Below are positions 57,000 through 64,000 of a DNA stretch of 64,000 bases, one piece after another (position 1 is the stretch's first letter; every line of letters begins with the position of its first letter). The notes beneath the pieces were generated by a model. It made no database searches and was not told where the DNA came from. It saw only the letters and a program-made list of their open reading frames with translations. This stretch comes from Maratus speciosus. Its lineage: Eukaryota; Arthropoda; Arachnida; Araneae; Salticidae. A program made the translations under genes and the position numbers. Where the stretch lies: contig OZ010792.1 in NCBI GenBank assembly GCA_963932465.1, positions 3,410,001-3,474,000 of the forward strand. The letters run 5' to 3'.

Positions 57000-58070
57000 A
57001 AAAGTTAAAATTCTACATAGGTAGCATCTATAGGAGGATAAAATCTCAAACTAGTGTACAAGTTAATCAAATTCGTTTAAATTTGTCTTTTATCATTAAA
57101 GAATAATATTTTCCCTAGTTATTTGTTCAATTATTAAAATTCATTAAGGTAATGATTTTTCAAAAACTGAAATAAATGTTTAAATTTCCCTTTTAAGTTG
57201 AAATCCTCGTATCTTTCCTCTTTTATGCTGATATTCTGATCTTTTTCCTTAAAAATTGATATTTTCCATTGTTTTTACTTAATTATTAATATTCATTAAG
57301 ATGCTGTTCATTCAAAATTCGGATATATGTACAAAATCTCGAATGTGTCAATGATTAAATGAACTCATAAAACAATTTTACTCATTTACAGTTTCCAACT
57401 AGTGTAAGAGTCAATCAAATTCGTTTAAATTTGTCTTCTTTCATTAAAATATAATATTTTCCTTTGTTATTTTTTCACTTATAAAAATTCATTAAGGTTA
57501 TGGTTGTTCAAAACTAAAATAAATGTTTACATCTTTCATGTAACAGTTGTAAAGAATTCAGTCTCTTTTTACTTAAAAACTGATATTTTTCTTGAACGGA
57601 AACATTTTCTGTTATGCTTTGTAGTTTACCAGGTGCAGTAAACATGAACTAAAAAATTGGTTCGAATATGACGTCAGAGACGGTTTGTGGTCCCTTCCCA
57701 AGTTTGAAGAATGCTAGGGGTAGCGTGCAGTGAATGTGATCTGGAATTATTATCTTATTACTAGCCCTATCGAAAAAATTCTGTTGAATCTGCTAAAATT
57801 AAGGAAATTAGATTGAATATATTTTGGGGTATAGTCGTGTAACGAATTAAATATTACATAACTAACGTCTAAAAAAGGATGATAAAATCTCAAAGTAGTG
57901 TAAATGTTAACCGAATTCATTTAAATGTGTCTTTTTCATAAAAAAGAAATATTAGTATAATAATCCATTGTTCTGCTTAATTATTAATAATCATTAAGGT
58001 AATGATTGTTCAAAACTAAAATATAAGTTTATATCTTTCATTGAACAGTTGAGAAGAAGCATAAAAATTG

Positions 58071-58101
<31 letters not shown>

Positions 58102-59480
58102 GGATGTAAACATTTTTCCGATATACTTTTGTGACGTCAGAACTCTATTGTTGTGTTCCCCCAAGCTTAAGGAATGTGAGCGGTTGACGATAGTGAATAA
58201 GGGTTGAAATTATTTTTTCTTATACCAGACTTGTTGAAAATATTCTGTTGAATCTTCTAAAAATTAAGGAAATTAGCTTGTAAACTCATTTTTATATGTA
58301 CAATCATGAAAATATATATATATTTATATTTTAAATGATAAATTTTCAGTTATTGATTAAGCTGAAAGAATTTATTTTGATTAATTAATATATGTCTTAG
58401 GACGTATTTGTCTAAGGTTTTAAATCTTACATAACTAGTGTTTAAATGTCTGTTAAAATCACAAATTAGTATAAAAGTTAATAAAATTCATCTTTTTATT
58501 CCATATTAACTTTTGTTATTTGTTCAGTTAATCAAAATTAATTAACGTGAGGGTTGTTCTCAAACTGAAATGTATGTTTAAATTTCCATTTTAAGACGAT
58601 ATTCTCATTTTATGGTTGGGAAAAAATAAATAAATAAATAAATCTGCTTTTTCCATTAAAATTTATATTTTTTTTGTTATTTTGCATAATTAATAATACT
58701 CATTAAGGTAAAGATTGTTCAAAATTCAAATATATGTTTAACTTTCTCAATTTAAGTTGATATTCTGATCTTGTAGTTGAAAATAATCTACAGAAATCGG
58801 CTTTTTTCCTTTAAAATTGTTATTTTTCATTGTTTTGCTTAATTAACAATACTCATTAAGGTAAAGATTGTTCAAAATTCAAATATATGTTTAATTTTCT
58901 CATTTTAAGTTGATATTCTGATCTTGTAGTTAAAAATAATCTACAGAAATCGGCTTTTTTCCTTTAAAATTGTTATTTTCCATTGTTTTGCTTAATTAAT
59001 GATACTCTTTAAGAGGTTGATTATACAAATATCAATTTAATAATCATCATTCAATAGTACGATAATCTTCTCCATTTAACCATATCTTATATAGTGTAAA
59101 TCAATCTTTTTCATTAAAAAACAATATTTTCCACTGTTTTGCTTAATTAATAATACTCATTAAGGCAAAGATTGTTCAAAATTCAAATATACGCGTTTAA
59201 CTTTCACCATTTGAAAGTATATTCTGATCTTGTACTTGAAAAAATTCAGCTTTTTCATTAAAAATTGATATTTTCCATTGTTTTGCTTAATTAATAATAC
59301 TGATTAAGGTAAAAATTGTTCAAAATTCAAATATACGCGTTTAACTTTCACCATTTAAAAGTATATTCTGATCTTGTACTTGAAAAAATTCAGCTTTTTC
59401 ATTAAAAATTGATATTTTCCATTGTTTTGCTTAATTAATAATACTGATTAAGGTAAAAGTTGTTCAAAATTCAAATGTAA
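57000..59480. repeat. Decaying array of about 150-bp repeats, right arm
   Basis: Inverse of 48250-50600. It has one more unit than the left arm: the block with CTACAGAAATCGGCTTTTTT occurs twice (near 58789 and 58942) against once on the left (near 48770). This accounts for most of the 164-bp offset between arms. Confidence 0.8.
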
Positions 59481-59556
59481 ATTTAATCTTCGTCTTACAG
59501 TATGATAATCTAGTCGATCTAACGTTCAACTCTCATGTTATAGCAGAAAAATACTC

Positions 59557-59723
59557 TAAAAACGCCATTTTTCCCGCTAGGGGGCGGTGTTGGAGGGGGT
59601 GCCTTGTCGCAGGCGGGATCGGAGGCGGTGTGGGAGGAGGGGGCATGGGGGTGGAGGCGGCGGTGCTGCGGTGCAGGCCGCGGTGCCGCAGGCGGTGCAT
59701 ACCGCAATACCGCCTGCGGCTGT
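59557..59723. repeat. GC-rich right tip of the palindrome
   Basis: Inverse of 48004-48170. The G-rich strand is the plus strand here (59631-59654, GGG, GG, GGGGG, GGGGG). The CTCF-like CCCGCTAGGGGGCG is at 59573-59586. Confidence 0.75.
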
Positions 59724-59749
59724 CCCCGAACTCTCCTTTTCCTACTACT

Positions 59750-59885
59750 GATACCTTTTCTTTATCTAAACACGGTAAAAACTATTCGATTCAATAGTTT
59801 CTGAAAAAGACCACCTACCAACCTCGCGCGTTTACGGAGAGAAAATGAATTCAGGAATGTGTCAGAAAGTAGCCGATAGAAGGTC
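59750..59885. mobile_element. Right half of the split R1 copy, with GATACC duplication
   Basis: GATACC (59750-59755) repeats 47972-47977. ACGGTAAAAACTATTCGATT, AATAGTTTCTGAA and AATGTGTCAGAAAGTAG then parallel R1 segments ACGGAAAAAACAGTTCGATG, CATAGTTTCTGAA and ACTTATGTCAGAAAGTTG. Confidence 0.65.
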
Positions 59886-60369
59886 CAAATAGACGTATCA
59901 CTGAACTCGCGGCGTCTTTCTTGTGGTCACGCAGTGCTTTTCATCTTTAATAGCTTTAGAAAGAAACGGGAGGACATACTGCAAGAGAAAAACATTTCCT
60001 TCAAGTCAATCTAATCTTCTTATCTCCTTTCCATTGTTGAATCTCCCTATCCTTTTGTGAATAAACCACAGACGGGTGGCGAAGAATAGGTTTCCTGGGA
60101 AAATGTTGAAAGAAGGCAAAAAAAGCGTGTAAACGCAGCAAACGGACGTATCCACAAACAATGACGAAATCAGGGAGGTAGCTAGGGGAAGATGGTGCCC
60201 CCCCCCCCCGAAAGTTTTAAGATTTTGTATTTCGTAAGGGTTAATAATTAAGTAATTCCCCTTTCCCCCCCCCCCAAGGGCGTAGCTACAAATATTTTTT
60301 CGGAGGGGAAAATTAAAAAATTTCCCAACTTGAAACAAATTGCTTTCTTTTCCAACTCTAATTGATATG
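59886..60369. other. C-run repeat debris; no gene
   Basis: Holds AGGGAGGTAGCTAGGGG followed by a C run (60197-60209) and a second C run before AAGGGCGTAGCTAC (60265-60289). These look like ends of hAT-type MITEs, but borders and duplications could not be matched. The 139-codon minus frame at 60006-60425 crosses these repeats and is not supported. Confidence 0.4.
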
Positions 60370-60371
60370 TA

Positions 60372-62005
60372 CAGGGTGTCCAGCGAATAAGAACCTGATT
60401 CCAAAATTAAATATCTCACAAACAAAGATCAATAGAATTATGCGGTAAACGGTTTATTTATTAGCTAAGCTGTAAAAATGTTATACAGAAGTTTCAAAAT
60501 TTAGTTGCAAAAACCATTAATAGATTACACTGTAGTTGCAATACTTGTAAACTGTGCTTCGAAGTCCAGAGCACTAGCGTCTCATTCCTAGATGGATCCC
60601 TACGGAAGAACGAATATTGTGAAAGTCCACTTCTTCATTGGGATGATGAGCAGAAGTGGGGACATCTGGTTGGTCACAGAATTATTGCATCAACTTTAAT
60701 TTTAGAAAATTTCAATTAATAGAATTTTCAATAAAAAGTTTAGAAATCATTATATAAGAACTTATTAAAATATTTTATTAAATTCAAATTTAATGCCATA
60801 TAATTATTTAAATCAAAATACATATATTTAAAACTATTTTACTTTTTATTTATTTTTTATATTTTTAAATCACGGCATAATATTTTGGTATTATTGTTTA
60901 TACCTGAATTATTATAAATAAAAAAGTAATTTTGCACTTTTCCTTTATTTTTAAATCACGGCATAATACTTTGGTTTTAGTACAACGCATATAGTTCTTT
61001 TCTTTGTAAACAAAGTTTTAGAGACAGAAATTATGCATTAAATTATTTCTTTTTAAAAAGGAATTGATTATAAGTCATCAACGTCAAAGCAAAAGTATTT
61101 TGGATGCTGCATTTCTTTCCAACACTTCGGATCCTATCGCTAGAAGCTGCACCATATTTCTGTGCTCAAGGATAAAAAAAAATGAAAATGAGTTTTTAAA
61201 ATTAAAATTTTTTTTAACTTAATTAAGTTTTTAAAAATAGAAACTTTGTATGTTTTCATTCAAAGTATTCTCTACAATTAAAAAAAAATGATTTATGAAT
61301 CATTATTATAAATGCTCAGTGATTGTTTAAAAAGGGGTTTCTTTTAGCTTAATTAAATTTTAAAACCAGAAACTTTGGATTTTTTTATTCAAACTTTTTT
61401 CACTGTTTAAATAAATATTAAAAAGTAAAGATTTCCATTTTTTTCAAATCCTCCTCTACTTGATTCGATTCCACGATCAACCAATTAGGAGAGAAAAGAC
61501 ATACCACAGAGATACTGGTATCTGGACCGAAGTAGCTTATAACAAAATTTGAAACAAATCTCAATTCTGTCAACACATGGCTCCTCTTCTGCACGTTACC
61601 CAAATAAAATATTTTAATAAATTATTATATATTGATTGCTAAACTTTTTATTAAAAATTCTATTAATTGAAATTCTCTAAAATTGAAACTGATGCAATAA
61701 TTCTGTGACCAAAAGTCTGCACTTTTGCACATCACCTCAACGAAAAAGTTGTCTTTCCCAATTTTCGTTCTTCCGTAGGAAGCCATCTAGGAATCAGACG
61801 CTAGTACTCTGGACTTCAAAACACAATTATAGGCATTGCTATTACAGCGCCATGTGTTAGCGGTTTTTGCAACTAATTTTTGAAACTTCTGTATAACATT
61901 TTTACAGCTTAGCTAATAAACAAACCGTTTGCCGCATAATTCTATTGATCTTTGTTTTTGAGATATTTAATTTTGAAATCAGGGTCTTATTCGTTGGACA
62001 CCCTG
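60372..62005. mobile_element. Foldback element with TA duplication, CAGGGTGTCC ends
   Basis: 1634 bp. The left end CAGGGTGTCCAGCGAATAAG and the right end, the inverse of CAGGGTGTCCAACGAATAAG, are flanked by TA (60370-60371, 62006-62007). The inverted repeats are about 370 bp (landmarks AAATATCTCA, TTTATTAGCTAAGCTGTAAA, GACGCTAGT/ACTAGCGTCT, AATTATTGCATCA). The interior has ATCACGGCATAATA repeated at about 60870 and 60955. No transposase is readable. A GCGCCATGTGTTAG phrase lies at about 61848. Confidence 0.82.
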
Positions 62006-62007
62006 TA

Positions 62008-63872
62008 CAATGTGTGCTTATGATAAGGATAACTTATATGTAAAAAATCCTTTCCAAAGAAAAATTCGGAAACTAAAAACATAAAAATTATAATTATCGG
62101 TTTGTTTAATGAAAGTTGTTTAAGTACACTTCTTTCATTTAGATAATTAAAATCAAAACTAGATTAATTTCTATTTTCCTATCTTGGAATCATTGAGCAT
62201 GAAAATAATAAGATACCCAGTTGCTAAATGAATAGTTAAGGAAGCAATTTCAAACAATACAGTAAATGTAAGATTTAAACATAGCAAAATTGCATATATT
62301 TAGAGAAAAACAGCATTAGTTTAAGGTTTGGAAATTTTTTGCCTTCTATTACGTACCAGTCATAATCGCACTTCATATGAAAATACTGTCATGTTATTTT
62401 GAGAAAGTAACAAAGATTTGGAAGAAATAAAGGGAATAGATTACAGACACTGTTGGTGGACAAGAGTAGGGAAATTCAGGTCTGGTTACGATATTTTCGT
62501 AGCACACAGAAACACAATGACAAATTCAGTCTGGCTTTTTTTGTACTTCTTTTGATAATTTAATTTCTTTACTGTTACAGAACTCAGATAGGCAGTTAGA
62601 AAAACAATAAAATTTTCATATTTTTTTACTATTATAAAAAAAAAAAAAAAAGTCTTTCAAAAATCTAGGATTTCCCAACTCTAAACTCAAATTTCCCAAG
62701 TTCACATATATTGGGGGGGGGGGTCCTCCTCCCTATACCCCCCCCCCCATCGCGACGCCTCTGCCCCCCCCCCCCTCCGAAGCTGCAACATTCTCACAGT
62801 GAGAGAAATGTGTGAATTCAACACTGTGAGCAAACAAACAGAAAAATGGAATGTCAACAAAAGCAAAAGCCTTGACTAAGCCGCTACCGCCATTCGAAGA
62901 TTACGCGCGCATAAACAGAAAGGAGTAAAAGTTTTTATCTGAAACAGTGTTTTTTTTAAGCGATTTTCCGCTGATTAGAGTTACTTAATGTTGTCTGCTA
63001 CCACCTACGCATATTGAGTGTAGACGTACACCGTAATGCATCAGAATAATAGCTTGTTCAGGCACTGCAATCCTGCATGGTTCGGGTTTTTGATTTCAAT
63101 CTGAAATTCAACAAACTCATTTCGTAGACCGCCCCCCTCCCCTAACCCGAAAACTTAATCCAAAATTTGTGACATCTTTAGAGTTTCAAATGTAACTTCT
63201 TTAATTCGTCACGAATTAAAAAAGCTCGAATAAAGTCGCTGTCGCTCGAATCGCCGTCATTTGGTGGCACTAATGTGAAGTAAAGTCCTGCAACAGATCG
63301 GTGCAAGTTATACTAATACTAGGGGGCTCTGCCCCCTGCAAGCTACGCTCGCCAATCCCCCGTTCAGACACCGCAGAATCTAAAAGCACACTAATATAAT
63401 GGGTTTTAAAAATATTAGAGAAGATTGAATTATACTGAAAAAAGCTGTGCAGATTTCCCTGTAAACGGGTTTCCATTCAATTCCCTTTAATTGCAAAAAT
63501 TTAAGGGCGAATCGGTTGCTGTTAAGACATCCAATGGTTGTTTTCGTTTTTGATTAAACAGGATCAGTTAAACATTTGAAAAGAAGCTAAAATAAAATAA
63601 ATTAAGTATACAGAGTCTTGGTCTCCCGGTATTTTAAAACAATCTCTATAGCAACAGCCTAAGTCATGTGACTATCATCAACAGTTCCAGGCGGACCTCT
63701 TCGCTTTTTATACTCTAGATGCCATTTTGGTACTTTAATGTTAGCCAGGCACAGGTGATAAGTCGCCAAATATTATTCTATCACCATCATTTCATCTATA
63801 TTATAATAGTTCAAGTCATCAACTGCCATAAACAAATACGGTCTGATCCCTTCGCCGTTCATATGAAAGTTT
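62008..63872. other. no gene recognised; C-run hAT-like ends
   Basis: G and C runs at 62713-62723, 62738-62749 and 62763-62776 surround ATCGCGACGCCTCTG, which looks like the terminus of a hAT-type element (inverse CAGAGGCGTCGCGAT). A segment at about 62830-62945 is related to 42830-42940. A GGGGGCTCTGCCCCC hairpin lies at about 63323-63337. No gene is supported. Confidence 0.4.
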
Positions 63873-64000
63873 GGCACAGATGTCATATACGTTTCATATT
63901 GGCGCGATTTTTTAAAGACGCCAATTTGGAAACGCATCAAGAGCATAAACAACAACATCCGGCTTACCATATCAAGCAAAATAACGATACTTTGGCGCCA
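63873..64000. mobile_element. GGCACAGATGTC MITE, second copy, cut by the window end
   Basis: Starts GGCACAGATGTCATATACG and follows the copy at 9958 through CATAAACAACA and ATATCAAGCAAAATAACGA to TTTGGCGCCA. The right end lies outside the window. Confidence 0.8.

Larger units (their letters stand above)
47978..59749. mobile_element. Palindromic 11.8-kb mobile element with 6-bp duplication
   Basis: The whole interval is an inverted repeat centred near 53,780: every landmark in the left arm recurs inverted in the right arm. The ends are AGTAGTAGGAAAAGG and CCTTTTCCTACTACT. GATACC lies directly outside both ends (47972-47977, 59750-59755), and the outer DNA is a split R1 repeat, so this is an insertion. 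Each arm has a GC-rich tip, a decayed tandem array, a tRNA-Asn gene and a zinc-finger gene. Arms are about 5.80 and 5.97 kb; the difference is about one extra array unit in the right arm plus homopolymers. Scattered substitutions (2 of 176 codons in the gene) show the arms have diverged a little. A 6-bp duplication and 5'-AG ends are known for Polinton/Maverick elements, but none of their genes is visible. Confidence 0.88.

Noticed and set aside
47978..59749. Palindrome as a simple assembly or read-joining artefact
   Set aside because: The arms differ by scattered substitutions, two amino acid changes and a whole array unit. Both outer junctions have a matching 6-bp duplication in a split host repeat. 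A self-chimera would not create these. Read-level proof is still needed.

Overview
This is AT-rich animal nuclear DNA made almost entirely of layered mobile elements. The signs are spliced genes with GT/AG introns, a eukaryotic tRNA with internal A and B boxes, a gag-pol LTR retrotransposon, a pogo/Tigger relic, hAT and mariner-type MITEs, and minisatellite elements of the Helentron/DINE-1 kind. An arthropod, perhaps a chelicerate, is my best guess from the mix of repeats; this is inference. I found no conventional conserved host gene. Most open frames are short, AT-rich and without support.

Layout. 1-7.8 kb: old dispersed repeats, a 420-bp TTAA-flanked MITE (family R1) and a minisatellite element (4636-5423). 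7.8-12.5 kb: a 593-bp hAT MITE with an 8-bp target duplication; a foldback element (family X, 8849-10550) with four further insertions stacked in it; a hAT transposase remnant; a 35-bp tandem array. 12.5-18.1 kb: a possible promoter/polyA cassette near 13.6-14.2 kb and a large minisatellite element (14851-16540) whose 152-bp units each carry a CTCF-like motif. 18.1-33.0 kb: an internally deleted pogo/Tigger element (18134-33017) split by a young 12,957-bp LTR retrotransposon (19479-32435, 5-bp duplication ATAGG, LTRs of about 1.63 kb that are nearly identical). The retrotransposon carries one gag-pro-pol reading frame broken by one extra base in each of two homopolymers. 33.6-34.2 kb: a dense array of heat-shock-element-like motifs beside a minus-strand TATA box. 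34.5-47.2 kb: three-element mixture of foldback MITEs, R1 and X copies, a 3.36-kb hAT-type element with an exact 8-bp duplication, a perfect 43-bp hairpin and a GGCCCG-rich hAT-like element.

47,978-59,749 is the most remarkable part: an 11.77-kb, nearly gapless palindrome. Its arms (about 5.8 and 6.0 kb, roughly 99% identical by eye) end in AGTAGTAGG...CCTACTACT and are flanked by an exact 6-bp direct duplication, GATACC. The surrounding DNA is an old R1 copy that the insertion split. Each arm carries an intact tRNA-Asn(GTT) gene and an apparently intact three-exon gene for a small C2H2 zinc-finger protein, a decayed array of repeats of about 150 bp, and a GC-rich, G-quadruplex-prone tip. No transposase, integrase or polymerase is visible in it. 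The 6-bp duplication and 5'-AG ends recall Polinton/Maverick elements. An inverted-duplication (snap-back) derivative of a linear, protein-primed element is one hypothesis.

60.0-64.0 kb: a 1.63-kb foldback element with TA duplication, poly-C-rich repeat ends, and a truncated copy of the GGCACAGATGTC MITE running off the window.
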